A stretch of DNA of 64,000 nucleotides, from NCBI GenBank assembly GCA_964036295.1, contig OZ038471.1, positions 12,108,184 through 12,172,183 on the forward strand. Direction: 5' to 3'. The notes beneath the pieces are model-generated. The model saw nothing but the letters and a program-made list of their open reading frames with translations, was not told the origin of the DNA and searched no databases. The DNA comes from Plumapathes pennacea (lineage: Eukaryota; Cnidaria; Anthozoa; Antipatharia; Myriopathidae). This document shows, piece after piece, positions 25,301-33,524 of the stretch. The position numbers were made by a program, and so were the translations under genes. Each line of letters opens with the position of its first letter. Position 1 is the first letter of the stretch.

Positions 25301-28053
25301 GGTAGGATCCTGTTAAGATCCTCTCAGGATCCTCATAGGATAAATACAACAGAATCCTGGCAAGATCCTGACAGTATCCTTGTTGGATTAACATAGGATC
25401 AGAGGTATGCTTGTAGCTGGAATGAAATGCCAGTGAGCCTTGCAGGAAAAAAGTATAACAAGATGGATTTAGAAACATGTTTGTACAGCTTGCAGATATG
25501 AAATTAAACTTGTGAAGTAATTTTGATGTTTTCTGAAATGTACTATTACTATCGGGTAATTAACAAAGTTTTACTGGGTATCATGATTTTTTATTATAAA
25601 TAAAAACAGTGGCGTAATTTGTGAGTATATTAAAAAATGAAATGTTTATTCTTTTTCTTTGCCAAATACTAAAATAATATTGCACAATGCTGTACATGTT
25701 GTTGAAAACCGAAACCTCTATTTCACTATAAGATTTAGTGTTTCTATCAACAATTTGGGATGAAACAAAACAAACAGAATTGGGACGTTTTGTGGCTGAC
25801 TGACGTCCAAAAGCAAATTAAACGCGTTCCAACGACCCCTCAACAATTGCATTCAGCACGCTCCGGTTGATCATTCAATTTTTTCACAACCATACAAATT
25901 CTGTGTATAATTCAAGTCTCATAACTCTCCTGGACTCTCACACGTACGAAGTGATTTCCGTGAGTCCGTAAACATTTAACTCGTTCAGTGCCTGGGTACT
26001 AGTTTGTCACATGTAAACGAATCAGAGCTCACGCTGGTTCTGGCGCTTGGATCAACGGTATTTTTTCAGCTCGTGTTGTTGCTCAGCTGTTTCACTTCGT
26101 TTTGCATGGGGTTATTCATATTGCCTTTTATTGGATGAATGTTTCACGTATTTTTCACTTCAAGTACAATTCTTTACCGTGTGAATCGCTTGGAGGACAA
26201 GCACTCGGTGGCACTAACGTCGATCTCATGGTCTTCGAAGTTCGTTTACGCGTTTGGATATTGTCATGGTCGGAAGATTTTTAAAACACAGAAGCTCAGA
26301 TCGATCTGGATCAATCAGTTGGTCACATATAATACATCCTGGAGACTTCAAACAAGGTGAGATGAATCAACTTTTGTGAACGTCTAACAAACAAGCAACT
26401 ATGGCCGTTTAATTAAGACTTGACGAGTTGAAATGATTTCGGCACTTTTAGTGCTTTGTTTGTTTCAATTATATCAAGGGGCTACGAACTACATGTATCT
26501 TGAATAGTATATACATATATATTACCATACATATACACATGTCCCCAATCGGATAATTTGGTTTGATGCGCTTTGTTTCGACTTATTTATCCGACCGAGG
26601 TGGCAGGTTGGACTTTCTTTACGTTCGATCGATCACGCAGATAACTCTCCGTGCTTTTGACAGCCTAAAGTTCGTTTCTTCAGCATTTTGAATGAGGAAC
26701 CCATATGGAAAAAGAGACAGATTGTATCTGTATGCATAAGTTTTACTTAGATCCAAATTCTCCATGTATTTAGTATGAAATTTAGTTGCATCAACTTGGT
26801 GTAAACATATAAATTTCTGAAATTGCTTTTCTGATTGTTTTTTTTTTTCCTTTTTACAGGGAAAAGCACAAACAGCAGGGTTGTGGTGAAGGCATATTAT
26901 ATAGAACAACTACAGTATGATGAACAGTACTACATACATTGGAGTCAGCCCTGAACACTTAAATAGCAGCTGAGTCCAGTTGAAATATGTGCTGATATTT
27001 GTCCTCTAATACATACTATAACCTGAGTCAGAAACATACCGAAGTTTATCTAGTACAAGTTTGATGAACCAGCAAGTGGGAAAAGATGCATACTTTATCT
27101 GCATGGCAAATATTAAAGACAACAGCACTGTTTTAGTGCTAATGTAACTGTCAGTGTCTTTCACTTTACTAGTCATGTCTTTTCTCTTAATTTATTGAGG
27201 TTGTTGTCTAAGACTTTTAAAATTTACTCACGTTTACTATACAAATATCCGGTCACATTTTGTACGTATATATATAAATACAGTGCAGAATTACAATATT
27301 GTGGATTGAATACATGCAGGCGAGAATTTGAATTCAAAGGGTGCAGGCCTACAATGTATGACTTGTGTGATACACCAGAAAATTTAAATGATTTATGCAA
27401 GGCATGCACAAAAACCTGCAAGGAAATTTGCCAGGATCCTACAAGGAAATTTGCCAGGATCCTGCAAGGAAATTTGCCAGAATCTTGCAAGGAAATTTAC
27501 AAGGATCCTGTAAGGATCCTCCAGGATCCTTCAAGGATCCTCCAGGATCCTACAAGGATCCTTGCCAGGATCCTTGCAAGGATCCTGCCAGGAATCCTGC
27601 AGGATCCTTGCAAGGATTTTCACCAGGGATTACATATACTATACAAGCAATTCAATTATGCACAGCCTTACTATTTAAAGTCTTCCAGTTGACTAGTTTT
27701 TGAGCCTGTGAATTTGCTGAGGTATAATTGTGCATCTCCACCATCTTTGGCAAAAAGTGTGCCACAATCTCTGCCACCAACACTGTGAAAAAAAGACAAG
27801 ATAATAGAAATTATGCCACACAAGAGCTGCACTATACACATGTCCTATCTAGGATTTTTTCTGGGAGGGCAGACTCTGCACTGCCACTGGAAGTTACAGA
27901 CCATTAATTTGTTTTCATTCCTAAGAGGTACAGTACTAAAATTAGTTGTCCCAGCTAATTTTGACTTTCAAAGGAATTACCAATAAAAACACACCAATAT
28001 TTTAAACTTTCAATGCCTAATCTTTGGCTGTTATGATGTCCCCCCCCTGTTTT

Positions 28054-28084
<31 letters not shown>

Positions 28085-29514
28085 CAACTGCTAGTGTAGC
28101 TATGGCCCTGATCCATAAACATATATAAAAGTCAACTGTTTGGAATGGAGAGGAATATTCTACACCATGAAGCCAAACATATCAAAATATACAGCTGGTG
28201 AATAATTGGTCCATTTCACCAACTACTCCTCCAATTATCTACTGTATATGCTGGTCAAAAGTGGCAGGAAAACACTTGTAGGCATTAAACTACAGTTAAT
28301 GCTGCACTGGAGCATGTTCTTGCATGTACAGTAATATTAGTATAGGTAATCATAATATGTTTATAAGTGCAATTTGGAATAAATGAGCACAAACTTGTAT
28401 AAATTCAAAGCCCACAAAATTGCATGATTGAGCACCACAGTGCATTTTGTGCTTTATGAGTGCTCATTTACTCCAAAGTTGAATAAGAAATCATGTGATT
28501 ACTTGTTAATAATAGAGTTGATTTCGCATGACTGTCAAAAGTAATCATGTGATAGAATTAATGATTTGTTCATTTTGCGTTTTGCTATTCTTTCCGATTG
28601 GTCCTGTCAAGTATAGAAACATTCTTCACCAATCAAGAGCAAAAGCAAAACCTGGTTGCATTATTCTCATGCAAGAAAGCAAGTGGAGATGGTGTGTTCA
28701 TGCACAGCTGATTGGATATAGTAAAACCAATCACAATTTCTGTACTTGGTTTTGGTTTTTCTCGTACTTCTAATTGATCGGCTGTACTGGCTGTGTGATT
28801 ACTTTGGGTTTGGTTTTTGACAGTCACCCAAATAGAGCTCTATGCATACAATAATTTCTGTCACACAATTTTTATCAATTTTGTTACAACTCACAACTTA
28901 TTATCAATCAGAATCATCCTGAGGAATGAAAACACACTTTTTGTTTGGTGTGCGACTTAATACGCACTCCAGCTATCAGCATGTTTTAATTTCAAATTTT
29001 TGCACTGTTTGGGATAAATTGAAACACGCTCAGCCATTCAGAATGCAGCAATTATTGTATGCATGTAATCACCTGTAAATGGATAATAATGGCGCTTTTT
29101 TTATTGGCATTCACTGTAGTTTGGGTTTAAGGTACAACAAAGCTGAAAACAAAATGTTGAAGCTATATAAACTGCATGGTTATACCATAGATTATAGATT
29201 ATTAGTAGATTTATGATTTTGCTGAGTGACAAAGATAACCAAGGAACTTGTGTAATCTACTAACGTTGTCACGTCAACAACTCATGTGCTACATTTTATG
29301 TCCGTGCAGCACGAACCAGTACGATAACGAGAAACCCAAAACATTTATGATAACACAACAACTATGGGGGTGGAATCTTAATAATAAACGTACCTCCATC
29401 ACTGAAATCGCGAGATATATTCCGCTTTGGTCGAGACAACGGGATTTCATCGATCCATGTATAAAGTTCTTGAAGCGCATCTTCGTCTAACGGTTCGTCA
29501 ACGGAAGTTGCCAT
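16166..29514 (-). CDS. SPEF1: Sperm flagellar protein 1 (SPEF1/CLAMP), 8 exons
   Basis: SPEF1 is a microtubule-binding calponin-homology protein of ciliary axonemes and of apical and planar microtubule arrays. Joining eight exons with GT-AG borders gives 357 aa, all in phase. Exons 1-3 (residues 1-114) form the CH domain: DEDALQELYTWIDEIPLSRP, KRNISRDFSDG, then LVAEIVAHFLPKMVEMHNY and NWKTLNRKVLSKL. These closely follow the vertebrate protein. Exons 4-6 are a polar linker. Exons 7-8 give a coiled coil of good heptads (LALEEKEQALLASQETIQ joined to LQVKVRRLEHLLHLKDIRID) and a Pro/Gln/His-rich tail. The 13.3 kb length comes from introns filled with transposons. It is divergent from SLC25A51, with 321 bp between start codons. 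Exon joins were inferred by eye; gene identity is strong. Confidence 0.9.
16540..16812 (-). mobile_element. Penelope-like element terminal fragment in SPEF1 intron 7
   Basis: The minus strand is CA-rich (CCATAAGCCGACAAAACAGA, CCAATCACTTCAACGACC) and contains a hammerhead ribozyme. That combination is known from the terminal repeats (pLTRs) of Penelope-like elements. No reverse transcriptase sequence is attached, so it is a solo terminal fragment. It lies in the transcribed orientation of SPEF1. Confidence 0.65.
16599..16643 (-). ncRNA. Type I hammerhead ribozyme, Penelope-type
   Basis: On the minus strand the core reads CUGAAGA (16638-16632), then a 7 bp stem II (GACUUCC with GGAGUC plus one G-U pair, loop ACCCG), then GAAA-C and the cleavage triplet GUC (16606-16604). 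Stem I is a perfect 5 bp (UGACU with AGUCA). Stem III is the minimal two pairs, A-U and C-G, with no loop. Such short-stem-III hammerheads are established for Penelope-like elements, where they are thought to act as dimers. All conserved core nucleotides are present. Confidence 0.8.
16934..17048 (-). CDS. SPEF1: SPEF1 exon 7 (coiled coil)
   Basis: The acceptor is GCCTGCCTACAG. It encodes KVPRAQSYQDV and RLALEEKEQALLASQETIQ. The donor is CAG|GTACAG, phase 0. Confidence 0.85.
17101..17327. mobile_element. MITE in SPEF1 intron 6
   Basis: Termini of about 40 bp are inverted: TTCAAAGCACGATTAAGC, TAATCCAGGATTA on the left against TAATCCAGGATTAGCC, GTCCTTTGAACAACC on the right, next to GCCC-rich ends. 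It is non-coding. Confidence 0.6.
17622..17752 (-). CDS. SPEF1: SPEF1 exon 6 (basic linker)
   Basis: The acceptor is CACGTGTCAG. It encodes SQQSKPSEDGSPRGLNGRSK to KGLQPK. The donor is AAGGG|GTACGG, leaving two bases that exon 7 completes. Without this exon, exons 5 and 7 would be out of frame, which supports it. Confidence 0.75.
18081..18775. repeat. Dispersed repeat P, uninterrupted copy, in SPEF1 intron 5
   Basis: It starts with the perfect palindrome made of GAAGCTATTTGCATA and its complement (18086-18115). It continues through GGTCATTAAATTGGTGCCCC, GTTTCCATGCTAATG and ACATATCCGTAGTATCTGG. A second copy, split by a Harbinger element, is at 32048-32164 plus 35204-35808. The two copies diverge abruptly at about 18775 and 35808. 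Confidence 0.8.
19229..21138. mobile_element. Mutator-like element carrying a captured kinase fragment
   Basis: A 1,910 bp element is bounded by a 10 bp direct duplication, CTAAAGAGCA, at 19219-19228 and 21139-21148. Termini are inverted: GGGTGTCTATAAAACGAAGA on the left and its complement with one mismatch on the right. The arms of about 500 bp are long inverted repeats that themselves contain hairpin units. The centre (19720-20095) is shared with the copy at 689-1963. Long TIRs, a 9-10 bp target duplication, no transposase and a piece of host gene inside are the defining features of Pack-MULE elements. It lies in SPEF1 intron 5. Class assignment is inferred from TSD length and structure; no MULE transposase is present to confirm it. 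Confidence 0.7.
20105..20625 (+). pseudogene. Captured protein kinase gene fragment inside transposon
   Basis: Three frame-shifted segments read as one kinase N-lobe. The first contains IPESIDCSGIFVYDYRKFF, EEISKGSFGSVYTANVP (glycine loop) and EKVVIKKLLSQD (ATP-binding lysine). The second contains EARILQNLKHANIVSLK (helix C glutamate) and NNYVFFDSEPFGGKTKVSF. The third contains LYKKVCKDIALALEYLHGK (helix E). The HRD and DFG motifs are absent: capture ended just before them. There are no introns. Copy 1 of the transposon lacks this whole block, which sets its borders near 20105 and 20625. At least two frameshifts and a TGA make it non-functional as a kinase. It resembles a lineage-expanded cnidarian kinase group, recalled rather than searched. 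Confidence 0.75.
21358..21476 (-). CDS. SPEF1: SPEF1 exon 5 (linker)
   Basis: The acceptor is ATAGTTCCAG. It encodes ENNYGYAFNAAPPQDMGRY to IEGNYY. The donor TAT|GTAGGT is chosen because it keeps phase with exon 6. Confidence 0.8.
21704..21842 (-). CDS. SPEF1: SPEF1 exon 4 (linker)
   Basis: The acceptor is AACTTTCTAG. It encodes IEKYVAKRKAESLRKNQQMY and an acidic/Gly stretch ending HGYT. The donor is CAG|GTCAGT, phase 1. Confidence 0.85.
22032..22329. mobile_element. MITE family M, copy 1 (SPEF1 intron 3)
   Basis: It is bounded by GACTGTC and GACAGTC. It has characteristic words GCGTTTGCTACGCTTTCC, GGCCAATCAAG and GGTTTTGGTTTTCGACAGTC. The same sequence occurs at 28530-28825 and 41826-42094. 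Confidence 0.7.
22527..22723. mobile_element. Short MITE with 33 bp terminal inverted repeats
   Basis: The ends GGCCTGGGTTAAACATCAAT and ATTGACGTTTAACCCAGGCC are inverted and extend to CTTAGCATGCATC on each side. A TA at the left border and TTA at the right suggest a TA target site, as in mariner-type MITEs. It sits in SPEF1 intron 3, but position 22724 onward is close to exon 3 (22796). Confidence 0.65.
22796..22905 (-). CDS. SPEF1: SPEF1 exon 3 (end of CH domain)
   Basis: The acceptor ends ACTCAG. It encodes RKVLSKLSYTVADNTVKDIV through VIEVILTILRSK. The donor is AAG|GTTGGT, phase 0. Confidence 0.88.
23620..24095. mobile_element. Palindromic (foldback) MITE in SPEF1 intron 2
   Basis: About 230 bp arms are inverted. 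TAGCCCAAGCTCCTGGC at 23628 matches GCCAGGAGCTTGGGCTA at 24068. CAGCAATTTC-type inner arms (TAGCAATTTCAGCTCACT and AGTGAGCTGAAATTGCTA) meet near 23845. The whole could form a single hairpin. Confidence 0.65.
24390..24835. repeat. Dispersed repeat, inverted relative to 28370-29080
   Basis: AATTTCTGCATTCTGATTGG, TTATTAACAAGTAATCAC and TTTGGAATAAATGAGCAC recur inverted at 28370-29080. A (A)24 tract lies at 24627-24650. The segment 24710-24815 is an imperfect palindrome. Confidence 0.6.
25008..25395. repeat. GGATCC tandem array, left arm
   Basis: About 25-30 degenerate units of AGGATCCTG with spacers such as CAGGATAAACA. Minus-strand frames reading DPARILTGS are repeat artefacts. Confidence 0.85.
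27412..27615. repeat. GGATCC tandem array, right arm
   Basis: Starts with three GCAAGGAAATTTGCCAGGAT units, then pure AGGATCCTGCAAGGATCC-type units. It forms the inverted partner of the array at 25008-25395. Confidence 0.85.
27672..27782 (-). CDS. SPEF1: SPEF1 exon 2 (CH domain)
   Basis: The acceptor is TTTTTTTCACAG at 27783. It encodes LVAEIVAHFLPKMVEMHNY to NWKTLN. The donor is A|GTAAGG. Confidence 0.9.
28050..28084. repeat. Poly-T/poly-G junction
   Basis: About 14 T followed by 21 G in SPEF1 intron 1. It could form a G-quadruplex or be an assembly error. Confidence 0.9.
28370..29080. repeat. Dispersed repeat split by a family M MITE
   Basis: The outer parts (28370-28525 and 28840-29080) match the repeat at 24390-24835 in inverse orientation. 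The inner 28530-28825 is a younger MITE of family M, which places the insertions in order. It lies in SPEF1 intron 1. Confidence 0.6.
28530..28825. mobile_element. MITE family M, copy 2
   Basis: Same GACTGTC...GACAGTC borders and inner words (CACCAATCAAGAGCAAAAGC, TTGGTTTTGGTTTTTC) as copies at 22032 and 41826. Confidence 0.7.
29394..29514 (-). CDS. SPEF1: SPEF1 exon 1 (start of CH domain)
   Basis: The start ATG is at 29514-29512, beginning MATSVDEPLDEDALQEL. The exon ends GATGGAG|GTACGT with one base carried over, which pairs with exon 2 to give DGVLVAE. Confidence 0.9.
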
Positions 29515-29835
29515 CACGGTAGAATTCCTCCTTATTTTATACCCTGAGGTTTAAGTGCCGCTTATTGATCAACAGATAGTGCACATAAACACGGCAAATA
29601 GGCATTTTGTATCTCAACCAACAGCCGCCATGTTTGATTAATTCCGCTTTGCGCGGTTGTCATGACGTCAATCAAAGCAAGTTACCTGCAAGGCACCCTG
29701 GGCAATAATACCCATGCGACCTTTCGCGGAAATCGTTTCAATATGGCGGCCATATCAACTGAAAATGTACCTAATTCATCTAGACAAGTTTAAACTACTT
29801 CAGAGTTTGTACATTTCTTAGGTGAAGAGGCTAGA
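29515..29835. promoter_or_regulatory. Shared promoter between SPEF1 and SLC25A51
   Basis: There are 321 bp between two divergent start codons. It holds a full CRE palindrome TGACGTCA (29663-29670) and two YY1-like ATGGCGGC motifs pointing outward in opposite directions: CCGCCATGTT at 29625-29634 on the SPEF1 side and AATATGGCGGC at 29740-29750 on the SLC25A51 side. GGTTGTCATGACGTC (29655-29669) is a one-mismatch relative of the RFX X-box expected at a ciliary gene. The bidirectional role is inferred from spacing and motif layout. Confidence 0.55.
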
Positions 29836-30729
29836 ATGGCGCTCAAGTCGCCTGCAAAGTCTCGAGCTTCTTCCTCAGAGCAGAAGGACAAGGAAAGAGA
29901 TTGGCCGGATTTTGTTTGCGGGGCTGGTTCGGCGGTCGCTAACATACTCATCACATTCCCTGTTTACAAAGTGATGTTCAGACAGCAGGTTGAAGGAATA
30001 AGGCTTGAGCGCGCCGTCAGACAAGTGGCACGCGAGGGACTCTACAATGTTTTCCGTGGAGTTGGCCCACCGCTGATGCAGAAAGGGACTTCCTTGTCGA
30101 TCATGTTCGGAGCTTATAACAAGTTTCAAAAAGATCTGTCGCGAAAATTCCCAATGCTTCCCTTAGTAGCTACAAATGCAGCGGCAGCCATGCTGGCGGG
30201 ATGTCTGGAGGCCTCGCTAACACCCTTTGAACGGGTGCAAACTTTGCTACAAGACAGGGCACACAACAAGGTATTGACGAATACAGTGCACGCATTTCGT
30301 GTCATACGCGTTCAATATGGATTCAGAGAGTACTACAGGGGATTAACACCAATTCTCATGAGAAATGGACCCTCAAACGTTCTATTCTTTGGCCTGCGGG
30401 GGCCGATCAAGGATACTCTGCCTGATGCTAAGACAGAGCTCGGCAATTCAATGAATGATTTTTTGAGTGGAGCAGTCCTTGGGGCTGCTCTGAGCACACT
30501 TTTCTACCCTGTTAATGTGATGAAGAATCAAATGCAAAAGCAACTTGGAGGAGAGTTCACTAGCTTTTGGAGAACATGTCATGTTGTCTTTGAAAGCCGT
30601 GGAAGAAGTGTACGAAGACTCTTCTATGGGTTAACACTGAATTACACACGGGCCTTGCTGTCCTGGGGAATAATCAACTGTACTTATGAATTATTGAAGA
30701 AAATGATCAGTCAAGGTCAGGATCAGTAG
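29836..30729 (+). CDS. SLC25A51: Mitochondrial NAD+ carrier SLC25A51-like, single exon
   Basis: This is a solute carrier family 25 protein of the inner mitochondrial membrane. The SLC25A51/52 group imports NAD+ into the matrix. The 297 aa product has three carrier repeats with characteristic, slightly non-standard signatures: FPVYKVMFRQQ (residues ~37-47), TPFERVQTLLQD (~131-142) and YPVNVMKNQM (~228-237). YRGLTPILMRNGPSNVLFFG and LRGPIKDTLP are near-identical to vertebrate SLC25A51. Length matches the family (about 297). The ATG chosen is the first in frame; MALKSPAKSRASS is a short basic leader. It is intact and intronless. It is transcribed away from SPEF1 across a short shared promoter. 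Confidence 0.93.
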   Translation: MALKSPAKSRASSSEQKDKERDWPDFVCGAGSAVANILITFPVYKVMFRQQVEGIRLERAVRQVAREGLYNVFRGVGPPLMQKGTSLSIMFGAYNKFQKDLSRKFPMLPLVATNAAAAMLAGCLEASLTPFERVQTLLQDRAHNKVLTNTVHAFRVIRVQYGFREYYRGLTPILMRNGPSNVLFFGLRGPIKDTLPDAKTELGNSMNDFLSGAVLGAALSTLFYPVNVMKNQMQKQLGGEFTSFWRTCHVVFESRGRSVRRLFYGLTLNYTRALLSWGIINCTYELLKKMISQGQDQ

Positions 30730-32047
30730 AGAAAACTTTATTCCAAAGATTTGTATTGAATACCCAATTTTGGTACCAATAGGTCATATCTAGAAAATTG
30801 CAAAAAAATGCTACCATGGAGTGGTTCAGGCTAAGTAAAATTAGACCCAATACAGGGCCTTTTAGAAATAGGTATGTATAGCATGTATTCTTTATAAGGC
30901 ACAATCGGATGAGCAAATACCTACTCCTGATGAGCAAATACCTTGCCCTAATGAGCAAATACATGACCTTTATGCTACTTAGCAGTAAACTGCATTGATG
31001 CGGTGTGAGAAATACTGCAGTAGTGTATAAGTATAGTTTAGTAAGTTGCACTGATTCAGGGCCGGTTTTAATGAGACAGTGTAGTCTTTGCGACAAAATC
31101 TGCTAGTCAACATCAATAACTGGTATTTGCCATTGAAGCACAGGCCTTATATAGATACCAAAATTATGGCCTAAATCTAACCCTGACCAAAACCCTAATC
31201 CTAATTGTAAACCTAAATCAAACCCTAATTATATTTCAGGCACTGTTTATCCAGTTGCAGTTAACGGCTGATAATAATTATCAAGGTCACATATTTGCTC
31301 GTCAGGGCCACGTATTTGCTCATGCAGACTAGGTATTTGCTCATCAGGTTGTTCCTTATATGGAATTCACACTATAAATACAGATATGCTTTTATATGAA
31401 AATGAGTTTGATTTGCATTATCCTCGATCTCAGGCTCTTTCCCTACATCCCCCAGGTGGGGGTGGGGTAGGGAGAATGAGCTAACCTGGGAATGAAGATG
31501 GGTTTGCAAGAAAATGAACATGTGAGTATAATTTAAAGCAAAATTTCACATGGCATTAGATTTACCAGTGCAACTCAGCATAAATGACATGCTCTCATAA
31601 AACCAAAGTGGTTATTGAAAAGTGACCATGAAGAATACTTTCAATCATTCTGTAAATTGTGATGGCTTTCATGATCTGAGCCAGGAAACCAAAGGAACAC
31701 TTCTTGTGTCTAGCATCTGGGTGTACCTTTGTGACTCATTTAAAATTTGTGTTCCACATAACTCTATCAAACCAAACCACAGAGAGTGTCTATATTACAA
31801 TATTATATAATCTAACTACTTTTGACAGTCTTCATGAACATGCTACTGTAAGCTGAGTTATATTGACATTATACTGATTATAGCTTAAGAAAAAAGCAAC
31901 AATTATTAAATAATAAATATAGTACATATTTTGGATGAAGATGATAAAATAGTCAGATAAATGTCTGGCTCTAAAAGGTTTGCTTGAACTTGGTTTGTTT
32001 GGCACTTGACAAGCATATGCAGGACTGTTTCACTCAAGTCACCTTCA
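30730..32047. other. SLC25A51 3' flank with one MITE
   Basis: No further gene is visible apart from the MITE at 30880-31375. It probably includes the SLC25A51 3' UTR. Confidence 0.4.
30880..31375. mobile_element. MITE with repeated GAGCAAATACC motif in its arms
   Basis: The left arm has three evenly spaced GATGAGCAAATAC copies (30908-30962) after TTATAAGGCACAATCG. The right arm has three inverted ones (31294-31345) before GTTGTTCCTTATA. Terminal inverted repeats extend about 85 bp. The centre has degenerate CCCTAA words. Confidence 0.6.
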
Positions 32048-32164
32048 TTTTTGAAGCTATTTGCAATATGCAAATAGCTTCTATGTCGGCGTTTGGGCGA
32101 TAGTTGAACAGCCGTTCGGCCCATCTCATTAGGTCATTAAAATGCTCCCCCTCTAGGTGGCAAA
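32048..32164. repeat. Dispersed repeat P, second copy, left part
   Basis: Begins at the GAAGCTATTTGCAATATGC palindrome as at 18086. It is interrupted at CTAGGTGGCAAA by the Harbinger element and resumes at 35204. Confidence 0.8.
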
Positions 32165-32333
32165 AGGGAACTTAAGCACCGACGTTTTAGAGACGACGGC
32201 AACGTGAGAAACCAAAAAAGCCTGGGCACGAGAACGTCGTTGTTCCCGCCAAAATATAAACTTAAGCAAAGACAAGTGTCGCGACGGCAACCTCTCTACA
32301 AATAATCAAAGAGAGCGAAACTTTGACTTCAAA

Positions 32334-33524
32334 ATGCCGTCTTTCAAGGAAATTAGGGAACTTTTTCTGATCTCTTATGACAGCAGATGGATTTCTGACG
32401 ATGAATTCTTGGCTTTGTTCGAATGTTACATTTCCAGAAATCCCGAATTCCCGTACAACTCGTACGCAAAGTTCGACCTTCAACAAATGGAGGAATCTGA
32501 ATGCTTAGCGGAGTTCAGAGTGAAAAAACAGGACATTCCAGTTTTGGCAAACGCGCTCCAAATACCAGTGGATATCCAGTGTGCACAACGAACAACATGT
32601 GATAGAATTGAAGGCTTATGCATGCTGCTTAAGCGCTTCTCATATCCATGTCGCTACTCTGACATGGTTCCTCGCTTTGGTAGGCCAGTGCCAGAGATAT
32701 GCATGATAACCAACACGGTTTTGGATTACATTTTTGACATTCATAGTCACAGGATTTCTCAATGGAATTTGGACATCTTGAGCCCACCATTGTTGCAGCA
32801 ATATGTAGATGCAATCCACGCAAAAGGTGCCCCTCTCGACAACTGCTTCGGATTCGTAGACGGGACAGTGAGGCCGATTTGTCGGCCAGGGCAGCACCAA
32901 CGAGCAGTTTACAATGGTCACAAGCGTGTCCATTCACTCAAATTTCAGTCTCTTGCTCTTCCAAACGGACTGATTGGAAATATGTATGGCCCTGTAGGTG
33001 AGCTTTGTTTGCTATGTTCAAAGAATGAATACGTTAACATCAAAGTAAAGTCAATATTGGAAATGCAAGTTATTGTCTTTCATTTTTTAATGTTTATATT
33101 TTCTTCTTTAGAGGGGAAAAAGCATGATGCAAGCATGTTGGTGGATTCCAATCTTCTGCAGGAGTTAGAAAGAAATGCATTTTCCCCAGCTGGCCAGCCC
33201 ATGAATATGTATGGTGACCCCGCCTATCCATTGCGAGTACACCTGCAAGCACCATTTCGTCAGGGTGTTCTTACCCCAATGATGGAACAGTACAACGCAG
33301 ACATGAGTTCTGTAAGAATAACTGTTGAGTGGCTTTTTGGGGATATTATAAATGATTTCAAATTCCTGGATTTTAAGAAAAAATTGAAAATTGGAATGAG
33401 CAGTGTTGGCAAGATGTATCTTGTTTGTACTCTATTGCACAATTCATTGACCTGTTTATATGGAAACAAAACGTCAGAGTTCTTTGGTATTGATCCTCCT
33501 TCACTGCAGTACTATTTTCGATAA
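32334..33524 (+). CDS. Harbinger (HARBI1-like) DDE transposase with one in-frame intron
   Basis: This would cut and paste the host element together with its Myb-like partner. The open frame is 396 codons, but 32998-33111 is best read as a 114 nt intron (CTGTAG|GTGAGC ... TTCTTCTTTAG|AGG) that happens to keep the frame. Splicing gives 358 aa and restores the family motif YGPVEGKKHD. Catalytic acids after splicing are D176 in GFVDGTVRP, D257 in GDPAYPL and E294 in TVEWLFGD. The N-terminal helical part (SDDEFLALFECY...) precedes. The start ATG is 170 bp inside the left TIR. No lesions were seen. Confidence 0.9.
   Translation: MPSFKEIRELFLISYDSRWISDDEFLALFECYISRNPEFPYNSYAKFDLQQMEESECLAEFRVKKQDIPVLANALQIPVDIQCAQRTTCDRIEGLCMLLKRFSYPCRYSDMVPRFGRPVPEICMITNTVLDYIFDIHSHRISQWNLDILSPPLLQQYVDAIHAKGAPLDNCFGFVDGTVRPICRPGQHQRAVYNGHKRVHSLKFQSLALPNGLIGNMYGPVGELCLLCSKNEYVNIKVKSILEMQVIVFHFLMFIFSSLEGKKHDASMLVDSNLLQELERNAFSPAGQPMNMYGDPAYPLRVHLQAPFRQGVLTPMMEQYNADMSSVRITVEWLFGDIINDFKFLDFKKKLKIGMSSVGKMYLVCTLLHNSLTCLYGNKTSEFFGIDPPSLQYYFR

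Larger units (their letters stand above)
24989..27628. mobile_element. Foldback-like element with GGATCC-rich tandem arms, SPEF1 intron 2
   Basis: Both ends carry the inverted terminus CCCTGGTGAAAATCCTTGCA followed by tandem arrays of a 9-18 bp unit containing GGATCC. The arrays are 25008-25395 on the left and 27412-27615 on the right. Tandem, self-complementary arms around a unique centre (25400-27400) are typical of Foldback elements. The inner part has no recognised transposase. A stretch with a donor-like CAAG|GTGAGA near 26358 and an acceptor-like TTTTTACAG near 26860 may be a captured or host transcript unit. Clear target duplications were not found. Confidence 0.65.

Noticed and set aside
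25008-27615. GGATCC arrays considered as a CRISPR array
   Set aside because: Units are 9-18 bp, degenerate and without unique spacers, in a eukaryotic intron.
29875-30129. Minus-strand frame under SLC25A51
   Set aside because: Shadow of the clearly coding plus-strand carrier gene.
31170-31235. Telomere-like AACCCTAA words
   Set aside because: Too few and too degenerate, and they lie inside a MITE.
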